Program-made: the position numbers and the translations under genes
Notes under the pieces: model-generated
What the model was told of the DNA's origin: nothing
What the model saw: the letters and a program-made list of their open reading frames with translations, nothing else
Database searches by the model: none
Shown: piece by piece, positions 8,186 through 15,250 of the stretch
Layout of the letters: each line of letters begins with the position of its first letter
Position numbering within the stretch: the stretch's first letter is position 1
NCBI GenBank assembly: GCA_002407045.1
Contig: DHKB01000066.1
Span: forward strand, 1-31,213
From: Candidatus Bruticola papionis
GTDB taxonomy: Bacteria; Vulcanimicrobiota; Xenobia; Xenobiales; Xenobiaceae
Direction of reading: 5' to 3'
Length of the DNA stretch: 31,213 nucleotides

Positions 8186-10077
8186 ACTTTTTCAAAAAAG
8201 CTTTCGGCATTCTACAACAAATAGGTAAAGCCTTAATGTTGCCAGTAGCCGTCCTGCCTGTGGCAGGTATTTTGTTGGGCGTAGGCGCTTCCAAATACGG
8301 CTGGATGCCTTCTAATTTGGACACCGTCCTCAAAAGCGGCGTCAATATCTTCACTCAAGGCTGGCCTACCATTATGGCCTTGGGCGTAGCTATCTTGAAA
8401 ATTATGGGCGATTCTGGCCAAGTAATTTTCAGCAATTTGCCCTTAATTTTTGCTATCGGCGTAGCCTTAGGTTTGACAAAAAATGACGGTGTCTCCGCCT
8501 TAGCAGCCGTAGTTGGCTACATGGTAATGAACGCTACTATGGGCGTTATGGCTACTATACGTGGCCTAGATGTGCTCAAATATTGTCCCGATTGCGGAGG
8601 CTTGCTAAGCGACCAATCAGTTATTTCCACTACGTCGATTATGGGCATAAAAAGTGTCGATACCGGCGTATTTGGCGGCATTGTTATAGGTATTATTACA
8701 GCTTATTTGTTTAATAAATACTATCGCATTTCATTGCCGCCTTACTTGGGCTTCTTTGCCGGTAAGCGCTTCGTGCCCATTGTCACAGCCTTTGCCGCCA
8801 TTTTAACAGGCATCGTGCTCAGCTTCGTCTGGCCGCCCATTGGCGCTTTCATTACTTTAGCCGGCAACTGGGCTGCCAACGAAAATCCCTCTATAGCCGC
8901 CACTGTATACGGCGTTGTAGAAAGGGCTTTATTGCCTTTCGGTTTGCACCACGCTTGGAACGCTCCTTTCTTCTTCCAAATGGGCAGCTTCACTACTCCC
9001 GATGGCAATGTCGTCCAAGGTGATATTACTCGCTTCTTTAATGGCGACCCGACAGCCGGAATTTTAGGCGGCGGCTTCCTCTTCAAGATGTGGGGCTTAC
9101 CTGCAGCCGCTATCGCTATTTGGCATAGTGCCAAACCTGAAAACAGAGTCCAAGTCGGCGGCATTATGATGTCGGCGGCCCTTACTTCCTTCCTTACTGG
9201 TATCACCGAGCCTATCGAATTTTCTTTCTTATTCGTGGCTCCAGCTCTTTACGCTATCCACGCTCTGTTAGTAGGCAGCGCCTTCTACGTAATGAACTTG
9301 GTAGGAGCTCACATGGGCTTTACCTTCTCCCAAGGTTGTATCGACTACTTACTTTACTTCCATAACGACACTAATCCCAGCTGCGTTTTGTGGCTCGGCC
9401 CGATTTACGCTCTCATTTACTATGTGGTCTTCCGCAAAGCTATTGAGATCTTTAACTTTAAAACTCCCGGCCGCGAAGAAGCTATGGCTGGCGCCGAAGC
9501 TGGTGGTACAGGCAGTGAATTAGCTGGCAAAGTGCTACAAGCTTTGGGCGGTCGCGCCAACTTAGTAAGCTTGGATGCTTGCATTACTCGTTTGCGCGTC
9601 GGCTTAAAAGATATATCTAAAGCTAGTCCCGATACTCTTAAAGCCTTGGGCGCTGCTGGTGTAGTTACTGTAGGTAACAACTTGCAAGCTATTTTCGGAA
9701 CGCTTTCTGAGAACCTTAAGTCTGATATTGAAGAGTATATCAGCGCTCATGGCGACGCTTCGGCAACACCTTTGCCCGCTGCCGCGCCGGTCGATTCTAC
9801 ACCGACTGAACAAGTGCAAGTCAGCGCAACTATACGCGCTAAAGCGGCTGAATTTGCCTCTCTGGTGGGCGGTATTGACAACTTGGAAAACATACACTTA
9901 GCTTCTTTAACTCGTGTAGTTTTCCAAGTAAAAGACACTTCCCAAGTTAAAGCCGAAGAGTTAGCTGCTCAGGGCTTTAACCTTATGACTTTAGGTAAAG
10001 GCAAATTCCACTTAGTTTGCGCTTTAGATGAAGCCGCAGCCATGAATCAGGCTTTGCTTGATTCTCAACAAAAGTAG
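8182..10077 (+). CDS. ptsG: PTS glucose-type EIICB permease with an extra C-terminal degenerate EIIB
   Basis: The 631-aa membrane permease takes up and phosphorylates a hexose, most likely glucose, using phosphate from the EIIA-HPr-EI fusion. EIIC (about 1-430) matches E. coli PtsG closely: LMLPVAVLPVAGILLGVG at 18-35, GLTKNDGVSALAAVVGY at 97-113, LGFFAGKRFVPI at 189-200, FGLHHAWN at 253-260 and TGITEPIEFSF at 339-349. EIIB (about 440-522) has its phospho-Cys467 in LDACITRLRV. E. coli PtsG ends here at 477 aa. This protein adds a Pro/Ala/Thr linker (527-550) and a second EIIB-like unit (about 551-630) in which the Cys position is Ser575. The EIIC loop at 130-158 carries an insertion with CPDCGG (Cys135, Cys138). 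The GTG start at 8182 has a perfect AGGAGG (8166-8171). GlcNAc or another hexose is possible as substrate, but similarity favours glucose. Confidence 0.94.
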   Translation: MNFFKKAFGILQQIGKALMLPVAVLPVAGILLGVGASKYGWMPSNLDTVLKSGVNIFTQGWPTIMALGVAILKIMGDSGQVIFSNLPLIFAIGVALGLTKNDGVSALAAVVGYMVMNATMGVMATIRGLDVLKYCPDCGGLLSDQSVISTTSIMGIKSVDTGVFGGIVIGIITAYLFNKYYRISLPPYLGFFAGKRFVPIVTAFAAILTGIVLSFVWPPIGAFITLAGNWAANENPSIAATVYGVVERALLPFGLHHAWNAPFFFQMGSFTTPDGNVVQGDITRFFNGDPTAGILGGGFLFKMWGLPAAAIAIWHSAKPENRVQVGGIMMSAALTSFLTGITEPIEFSFLFVAPALYAIHALLVGSAFYVMNLVGAHMGFTFSQGCIDYLLYFHNDTNPSCVLWLGPIYALIYYVVFRKAIEIFNFKTPGREEAMAGAEAGGTGSELAGKVLQALGGRANLVSLDACITRLRVGLKDISKASPDTLKALGAAGVVTVGNNLQAIFGTLSENLKSDIEEYISAHGDASATPLPAAAPVDSTPTEQVQVSATIRAKAAEFASLVGGIDNLENIHLASLTRVVFQVKDTSQVKAEELAAQGFNLMTLGKGKFHLVCALDEAAAMNQALLDSQQK

Positions 10078-10106
10078 TAGCAACTTTAAGCGCTGCGGCC
10101 CAGGCC

Positions 10107-10126
10107 GTAGCACCAATTGGTGCTAC
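10107..10126. repeat. 20-bp perfect palindrome after ptsG
   Basis: GTAGCACCAA followed directly by its exact reverse complement TTGGTGCTAC. It sits between the ptsG stop and the terminator at 10135-10184. A further imperfect hairpin (CTGCGGCC / GGCCGTAG, 10093-10110) abuts it. It could stabilise the 3' end of the PTS mRNA or form part of a compound terminator. No protein-binding role can be assigned from sequence. Confidence 0.6.
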
Positions 10127-10134
10127 AACACTAT

Positions 10135-10184
10135 AAAAAAATAACTCCGCCTTCTAAAAGAAAGAAAGCGGAGTTATTTTTTTT
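10135..10184. terminator. Bidirectional Rho-independent terminator between ptsG and the MCE gene
   Basis: The arms AATAACTCCGC (10140-10150) and GCGGAGTTATT (10168-10178) form an 11-bp stem around an A-rich loop. It is preceded by an A-run and followed by a T-run, so it can terminate transcription from both the plus-strand PTS operon and the convergent minus-strand MCE gene. Confidence 0.88.
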
Positions 10185-10249
10185 GCGCTTATATAAATTC
10201 AAGCAAAGCTAGCTAGCTGCGGCTTTTATATGTTGCTTAGGCGCTGACT

Positions 10250-11437
10250 CTACAAAGCCAGCCCAGGCGCAACCTCCGGTTGCGCCTTACCGACAGAATC
10301 GACCGGCGCGGCAGGCGTTGGCGCAACTGGCTTAGGTGCAGTTGGCGTAGATATAGTTGCGGAAGCAGCACTATCTTGAGGAGCATCGCCAGGCACAAAG
10401 CCTTCAACTTTGCGTATCAATTTATCAATTTGCTCAGATTGCAACCGATATTTGTGGGCGGCATCTTTAAGAGCTTGTTGAGTAGTGGGCTCTTGAGTCA
10501 TGAAATGCAAGTCTTCGGCAATTTGAGCAAAGCTCTTAAGCTTGCGCGAAGCTTTGTGTAAACGTTCTAACAACTCGGGAGAGCATTTAGCATTCATTTT
10601 GGCTTCAGCGCTATCAGTCAAAGCTTTAAAGCGCTCAGTTTCACTGACAGCCAAAGCGCTCATTTGACGCACTTTCAGTTCATAATCGGAAGCGGTATTG
10701 ACTAACTTAGCGGTTTGGCCTTTTAAAGAGGCCGAAGTTTTTTGCAAATGCTGACTGGCTTGGCTCAGCTGAGTATCTAGGCGATCGAGTTGCATAGATA
10801 CAGCTTTTTCCTCTTCATTGATCTTAGAATGCATTTGACCAAGCTGCCGGTGAGCGTCTTTGCTAGCGATACGCAATTCATTACTATAGAAGCGCAAGTT
10901 GGAAGCTAAATCCAAGATTTTGCGAGAAAATCCTTTAGCCGTCATTAGAGTGCGCACAGCTAAAGTTTGCTTATTAAGGTCTTTAAAAGGAGAACCGGCT
11001 AAAGCCGAATCATAAGAAGTGGAAGAAGAAAGCGGAGTGCGTAAACGCACGCAAGAGCCACTCTCTAAAAATACATCGGAAATTCCGGGAGTAATTTCCA
11101 ACCACAGTAAACTGGTAGAAACTTCCAAAACGCTAGCCGAACTATCTTCGGGAATGCGAGCCGAAAAATCTGTAGCTATAGTAACGGCGATATTGGCATC
11201 TTTGCCAAAACGCTCTTTGTCCTCTTCTGTACAAAAGTCGATATTCTTAACGTAACCGATATCGACGCCGGCCATTTTCACATCATAATTTTCTTCCAGA
11301 CCGGGAGTCTCTTTGAAAATCAATCTATATTGGTTGGCAAAGATACGACTGTCTCTAGTTTCGCTGCTAGGAGCGAAAATGAACAAAAGAACAACCAACA
11401 GAACCAACAAGGCTCCTATCTTCGACTCTTTGCTCAA
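10250..11437 (-). CDS. MCE/MlaD-domain protein with coiled coil, probable lipid-transport subunit
   Basis: The 395-aa product begins with a short cytoplasmic stretch and one transmembrane helix (about 7-24). An MCE (MlaD-like) domain follows at about 35-125: FKETPGLEENYDVKMAGVDIG is the usual opening, the 'G-L ... V-x-x-x-G-V-x-I-G' pattern. A long helical/coiled-coil region spans about 160-345, and a Pro/Ala-rich tail completes the protein. In Mla/Mce systems such proteins are anchored in the inner membrane and carry lipids across the periplasm together with an ABC permease (MlaE) and ATPase (MlaF). Neither partner is in the window. The start is a TTG: AAGGAG lies on the minus strand at 11447-11452, nine nt upstream. 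It lies 46 bp downstream of tlyA, probably co-transcribed, and shares a bidirectional terminator with ptsG. The low-complexity tail may reach the cell wall or outer membrane (inference). Confidence 0.85.
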   Translation of the reverse strand: MSKESKIGALLVLLVVLLFIFAPSSETRDSRIFANQYRLIFKETPGLEENYDVKMAGVDIGYVKNIDFCTEEDKERFGKDANIAVTIATDFSARIPEDSSASVLEVSTSLLWLEITPGISDVFLESGSCVRLRTPLSSSTSYDSALAGSPFKDLNKQTLAVRTLMTAKGFSRKILDLASNLRFYSNELRIASKDAHRQLGQMHSKINEEEKAVSMQLDRLDTQLSQASQHLQKTSASLKGQTAKLVNTASDYELKVRQMSALAVSETERFKALTDSAEAKMNAKCSPELLERLHKASRKLKSFAQIAEDLHFMTQEPTTQQALKDAAHKYRLQSEQIDKLIRKVEGFVPGDAPQDSAASATISTPTAPKPVAPTPAAPVDSVGKAQPEVAPGLAL

Positions 11438-11483
11438 ATTGATTTTCTCCTTAATCAGTTTTATCTGGAGCTACTTGGCTTCT

Positions 11484-12311
11484 CTATTTGGCTTCTTGCC
11501 AGGCCTGTGAGACCAATTCTTTGACATCCCAAGCTTGCTGGCTGTTTTTTGGCTCGTCGCCTCGGTTTTCCTGGTCAGCAGCAGCTAAACAAGCTAAAAA
11601 CTCGATATTACCAGCAGGCCCTTTTATAGGCGAAAAGGTGAGTTTTTCAACTTGTAAGCCTATACTTTGGCAAAAAGCTATAAACTTAGTCAAAACTTGC
11701 TCGTGTACTTCAGGACGGCGCACTACGCCGCCTTTAATATTTTTAGGGCCAGCTTCGAATTGAGGTTTAATTAAGCAAACGATCCTACCATTAGACGCTA
11801 AAAGCTCTTTGGCAGCAGGCAAAATAAGCTCTAAAGAGATAAAGGATAAGTCCATGGTAACTAAGTCCAAGGGCTCAGCAAACATATCTGGGGTTAAGTA
11901 ACGGGCATTAGTGCGATCCATAACCACAACGCGGCTATCTTGAGTGAGCTTATAATCTAAAAGGCCCTTGCCTACATCGACAGCATATACTTTGGCAGCG
12001 CCACCTTTAAGTAAACAATCAGTAAAGCCACCAGTAGAAGCTCCCAAATCGGCCACAACTTTGCCTTCGGGCGATATTTCGAAAGTATTTAAAGCTTTTT
12101 CTAACTTGAAACCGCCCCGACTAGAAAAGGGAATACCTCGCCCTTGGATAGTTATTTCCGATTCTTCGTCTACCAAAAAGCCGGCTTTGTCGCGGCGTAC
12201 ACCATTAACAAAAATTTGACCAGTCATCAAAAGAGATTTGGCTTTTTCTCGAGTGGGAGCTAAGGCTCGCTCCACTAGAAGCAAATCGAGGCGAACTTTA
12301 GGATTTTTCAT
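11484..12311 (-). CDS. tlyA: TlyA family rRNA (cytidine-2'-O)-methyltransferase
   Basis: The 275-aa product has an N-terminal S4 RNA-binding domain (about 5-62; RLDLLLVERALAPTREKAK then a GQIFVNGV turn) and a FtsJ/RrmJ-like SAM methyltransferase domain. GGFKLEKAL (66-74, Lys69), DLGASTGGFTDCLL (88-101), MDLSFISL (153-160, Asp154) and LIKPQFEAG (180-188, Lys182) are the characteristic motifs. A GPAGNIEFL segment supplies the C-terminal Glu of the K-D-K-E set. The family 2'-O-methylates 16S and/or 23S rRNA cytidines. The length is normal. A charged 25-residue tail rich in Gln/Glu follows the domain. The ATG has no good Shine-Dalgarno (a T/C-rich stretch lies directly upstream). It is first of a two-gene unit with the MCE gene and separated from its upstream neighbour by a terminator. 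Confidence 0.93.
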   Translation of the reverse strand: MKNPKVRLDLLLVERALAPTREKAKSLLMTGQIFVNGVRRDKAGFLVDEESEITIQGRGIPFSSRGGFKLEKALNTFEISPEGKVVADLGASTGGFTDCLLKGGAAKVYAVDVGKGLLDYKLTQDSRVVVMDRTNARYLTPDMFAEPLDLVTMDLSFISLELILPAAKELLASNGRIVCLIKPQFEAGPKNIKGGVVRRPEVHEQVLTKFIAFCQSIGLQVEKLTFSPIKGPAGNIEFLACLAAADQENRGDEPKNSQQAWDVKELVSQAWQEAK

Positions 12312-12336
12312 GGGGAAAACAGCTTTCTTTTATTTC

Positions 12337-12367
12337 AAGAAAAAAGGCTAAAGCCCAGCCTTAGCCT
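12337..12367 (-). terminator. Rho-independent terminator of the sensor-like gene
   Basis: On the minus strand a 7-bp stem AGGCTAA / TTAGCCT (genome positions 12361-12367 and 12345-12351) with a 9-nt loop is followed by a run of six T. It lies 26 bp past the stop of the 12393-13781 gene and upstream of tlyA. Confidence 0.75.
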
Positions 12368-12392
12368 CTTTAATACCAAGTGTTAAAAAAAA

Positions 12393-13781
12393 TTATTTCT
12401 TAGATTCAGCTGTATTGGAAGCCATCGCTTCGGAATGGGCAGAAGGGGCAGCAGGTGATTCCGCTCCAACAGTAGACGCTGGCGTAATTGCAGAAGCAGT
12501 AGCCGAAACGGATTCAGAAGCGGCCGCACTTTGCGCAGCTAAAATTTGGTTTTGGCGCGACTTCACTTCCAAAGAGACCAAATGAGCCGAGCCAGCTTGC
12601 AAATGAGCTCTAGCAAAACGCAAGCATACTGGACTTAAGAAATAGACCAAAACGCTTTGCATAATCAAAGTGACGGCCAAGCAAATGCCCAAGACCCAAA
12701 TGTGCTGTTTTATTTCTTGATCCAAATTCATAGGATCGGCTAAAAATACCACATAAGCAGCCGCTTCACGTTTTTTGCTGCTATCCAATTCAGCTACGGC
12801 TGCTTTCCAAGTTTTGCCAGCCAACTTTACATCAGAACTGCTAATCTTAAACTGAGAACTGCCTTTGCCAGATTCATCCAGATTTTGACGCGGACTCCAG
12901 TATTTGAGCATCTTATCCAATTCGGCAGCAATGGTAGGAGTAGGACGCGAATCGGAGCGCTTGTCATAGGCAGAGACTACCTTGCCTTGGGCAACCAGCA
13001 CCAAAAGTCCAGGAGGCATATTCTGGCTCCATTTGACCAGCGCTTTGTCGTCTATACGTTCAGCTAAAAGCAAAGCGCCATTTTTCTTTTTCTCGTCTTT
13101 GGCGCCTTTATTCAGAGCTACAGCCACCACATTATATAAAGGCGCAGAAGCTGAAGAGGAAAAGCGCAAGCATCCTTTACTAGCTTCACCAAACTTAAAT
13201 ACTGAGTCCAAGAAATCGGCGTCAAGTTTGTCAATATTCTTGAGTGAATTGGCTCTATCGGCAGACTCGCCTTTTTTAATGTTCGTCTCCGCTTTGCCGA
13301 AGTTGGCTTCAGAAGGGGTACCGCCACCTTTTTCTTTAGGCGCAGCACGCTCAGCAAAGAAACAGACATTGCCCTCGGTATCGACAACGGCCACCGCATC
13401 TTTGGAGATATTGGCTAAAGCGGTGAGCATATCACTGTCAAGCGCCTTTTTGTCGGTTTCAGAAAGAGAATCGAAACTATGCTTTAAATTGGTGCTGTTT
13501 CTGTAGGCATCTAGCCAAGAATCGGCGGCCATAAATTCGGCCTGGGTGACGGAAGTTTCGAAGTCGCGCGTACTTGCGTAGCCAAAAGCTTTCACGCTCT
13601 GCACCAAAGCGGCGGAAAGTTCTTCTTCGCCTCGAGTGCGGGCCAAATAAATTACAGAAGAGGCTACAATACTAAAAGAGAATAGGTAGATCACGGCCAC
13701 CATAACCACAGCACGCCAGCGGAAACCGCCAATCAAGCGCTTTAATCTATTTTTGATTTCGGCGCTCGTAAATGAATTCAT
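12393..13781 (-). CDS. Two-TM membrane protein with a large extracytoplasmic sensor-like domain and no output domain
   Basis: I do not recognise a named family. The 462-aa product has a basic N-terminus, a first transmembrane helix (about 24-47), a roughly 315-residue extracytoplasmic region, a second helix (about 365-390) and a cytoplasmic-side tail rich in Ala/Ser (about 405-462) with no HAMP, kinase, GGDEF or methyl-accepting domain. The order helix, long external domain, helix is that of CACHE-type chemoreceptors and sensor kinases. An AVAVVDTEGNVCFFAE stretch (about 131-146) resembles the beta-hairpin of a PAS/CACHE fold. A low-complexity Lys/Gly/Glu insert (about 148-180) interrupts it. 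The gene is followed by a terminator and preceded by a 252-bp divergent gap. It may be a sensor stripped of output, partnered with a separate protein, or an envelope structural protein. Confidence 0.72.
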   Translation of the reverse strand: MNSFTSAEIKNRLKRLIGGFRWRAVVMVAVIYLFSFSIVASSVIYLARTRGEEELSAALVQSVKAFGYASTRDFETSVTQAEFMAADSWLDAYRNSTNLKHSFDSLSETDKKALDSDMLTALANISKDAVAVVDTEGNVCFFAERAAPKEKGGGTPSEANFGKAETNIKKGESADRANSLKNIDKLDADFLDSVFKFGEASKGCLRFSSSASAPLYNVVAVALNKGAKDEKKKNGALLLAERIDDKALVKWSQNMPPGLLVLVAQGKVVSAYDKRSDSRPTPTIAAELDKMLKYWSPRQNLDESGKGSSQFKISSSDVKLAGKTWKAAVAELDSSKKREAAAYVVFLADPMNLDQEIKQHIWVLGICLAVTLIMQSVLVYFLSPVCLRFARAHLQAGSAHLVSLEVKSRQNQILAAQSAAASESVSATASAITPASTVGAESPAAPSAHSEAMASNTAESKK

Positions 13782-14033
13782 GGTGATAGCCTAACCTTCC
13801 CAGGGACGCGGCAGTACGCCAGCCAAAGATGTCTCTACCGAGCCGTATTCTGCCACGCATTCTTTTTTTCACTGCCTATTCCTGCCGTGAAAACGGGGGG
13901 GGGCGAAGAGACCTTAGCGCCATTCAAATCCAGACTAGGAAGTTGCAAAAGCAGTGAGCAGGAAGGGGTAAAGGGCGCCGAACTTGAAAGGCCGCCCCAG
14001 ATAGCAAAGAAGTTTTGAGAGTTGAAGGAAAAA
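13782..14033. other. Divergent intergenic region with a 9-G homopolymer
   Basis: This 252-bp gap separates the divergent sensor-like and YedF-like genes and should hold both promoters. No convincing -35/-10 pair stands out. A run of nine G (13895-13903), rare in this AT-leaning sequence, and a run of seven T (13862-13868) are the notable features. No ORF of reasonable size or RNA-gene structure was seen. Confidence 0.5.
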
Positions 14034-14486
14034 GTGAGTCTTACTACTCCTGAGTGCTTTGAAGAAAAAGATCTCCAATACTATTTGGGCGCTTTGCGCA
14101 GCGGACGCCCCTTTGCCGAATCTTCCCCACTGGCAGGATCGGATACTCACAAATTTCGCGGCGCTATTATCATTTGCCAGCCCTATATCGGAGCTCCCGA
14201 CGCTTTGGGTGAAGAGCTTTTGCATAACGTTATTACTGGCCTAAACAATTTGCAAGAGTTGCCCCGATTCCTAATTTTTATGCATGAAGCGGTGCGCTTG
14301 TGCACCGAAAGTTCTACATTGTTGCCCACTTTGCAACTTTTGCAAAAACGCGGTTGTTCTCTGCGTATTTGCGAACATTCAGTACAAAAGCTATCTTTAA
14401 ACGACGAAATAAAAGTCGGCCATGTAGTTTCTACCCATCTTATTTTGGAAATTTGTCTTAAATCAGAAAAGGTTATACGTTTTTAG
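14034..14486 (+). CDS. DsrE-domain protein related to the C-terminal half of YedF
   Basis: The product is 150 aa from a GTG start. It resembles the C-terminal DsrE-like domain of the YedF 'selenium metabolism' family: an opening about 'ALGEELLHNVITGL', an IFMHEAVRLCTESS strand-turn with 'E-x-S' that in YedF reads 'N-G-G-V-K-L', a CSLRICEHSVQKLSL segment in which one Cys remains at the YedF CGTC position, and a closing LKSEKVIRF. The usual N-terminal TusA/SirA-like sulfur-carrier domain is missing. A TTG at 14022 is in frame, but AAGGA at 14025-14029 precedes GTG 14034 by 4 nt, so I prefer GTG. Two bases separate its stop from the next ATG, indicating an operon with a glycosyltransferase and a methyltransferase. 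No selD, selA or sulfur-carrier gene is visible. A sulfur/selenium role is therefore family-based and uncertain. Confidence 0.7.
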   Translation: MSLTTPECFEEKDLQYYLGALRSGRPFAESSPLAGSDTHKFRGAIIICQPYIGAPDALGEELLHNVITGLNNLQELPRFLIFMHEAVRLCTESSTLLPTLQLLQKRGCSLRICEHSVQKLSLNDEIKVGHVVSTHLILEICLKSEKVIRF

Positions 14487-14488
14487 AA

Positions 14489-15238
14489 ATGATCCAACTT
14501 TCGCTGATCGTCCCCACTTACAATGAAAAAGAAACTCTGCCCGTTTTGGCTGAGAAAGTATTCGCGGCCCTAGATAAAGCCTCTATCAGTGGAGAATTAG
14601 TCGTAGTTGACGACAATTCTCCCGATGGCACGGCCGCTCTAGCCGAAAAGCTCAGCGAGCAATACCAAGGACGCATAAAAGTAGTCAAAAGAAGCGGTAA
14701 GCTCGGTCTTTCTTCGGCCGTTATAGCTGGCTGGCAAGCCGGAGAAGGCGAAATTTTGGGAGTAATCGATGCCGATTTGTCACACGATCCCAATATTTTG
14801 CCCGATATGGTTTATTCTATAACTCACGGTGGCGCCGATATTGCTATGGGCAGCCGTTATATCAAAGGTGGCGGAGTGCGCAATTGGCCTTGGTATAGGC
14901 GCATTACTTCCTTAACAGCTGTAGCTATGGGCTGGCCAATTTGTCCAGTTAACGACGTAACTAGCGGTTATATGCTTATGCGCCGCCAAGTTATCGAAGG
15001 TGCCGAACTCAACCCTATTGGCTTTAAGATTAATTTGGAAGTTTTAATTAAGGGCCATTATAAGACAGTCACCGAAGTGCCCTTTATTTTTGAAGATCGC
15101 CTAGCTGGCAAGAGCAAATTTGGTGGCGGCGAAATAGTCAATTATCTCAAACACTTATGGGCTCTCACCCTCTATTGGTTAAAAAGCCATCCCCAACGCA
15201 CCAAAGTGCCTTACACACCCTTTCCAGGGAACAAATAA
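14489..15238 (+). CDS. Polyprenol monophosphomannose (DPM1-like) synthase, GT2 family
   Basis: The 249-aa GT-A glycosyltransferase has no transmembrane domain, the compact form of DPM1-type enzymes that move mannose (or another hexose) from a nucleotide sugar to a polyprenyl phosphate at the inner face of the membrane. Motifs: SLIVPTYNEKETL at 5-17, VVDDNSPDGTA at 39-49, the metal-binding DADLSHDP near 94-101, GSRYIKGGGV near 122-131 and an SGYMLMRR acceptor-loop segment near 159-166. Length and order fit the bacterial/archaeal single-domain enzymes. The YedF-like gene ends 2 bp upstream and a methyltransferase starts 12 bp downstream, so the three are probably one transcript. The product could feed protein or surface-glycan mannosylation. 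The donor and acceptor are not determinable here. Confidence 0.9.
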   Translation: MIQLSLIVPTYNEKETLPVLAEKVFAALDKASISGELVVVDDNSPDGTAALAEKLSEQYQGRIKVVKRSGKLGLSSAVIAGWQAGEGEILGVIDADLSHDPNILPDMVYSITHGGADIAMGSRYIKGGGVRNWPWYRRITSLTAVAMGWPICPVNDVTSGYMLMRRQVIEGAELNPIGFKINLEVLIKGHYKTVTEVPFIFEDRLAGKSKFGGGEIVNYLKHLWALTLYWLKSHPQRTKVPYTPFPGNK

Positions 15239-15250
15239 GGAGCCGCCGCT

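Noticed and set aside
8742..9206. 154-codon minus-strand frame in ptsG
   Set aside because: Antisense to a conserved EIIC region; composition is that of a complement of a membrane protein.
12982..13506. 174-codon plus-strand frame
   Set aside because: Antisense to the sensor-like protein; Ser-rich low-complexity product and no start signal.
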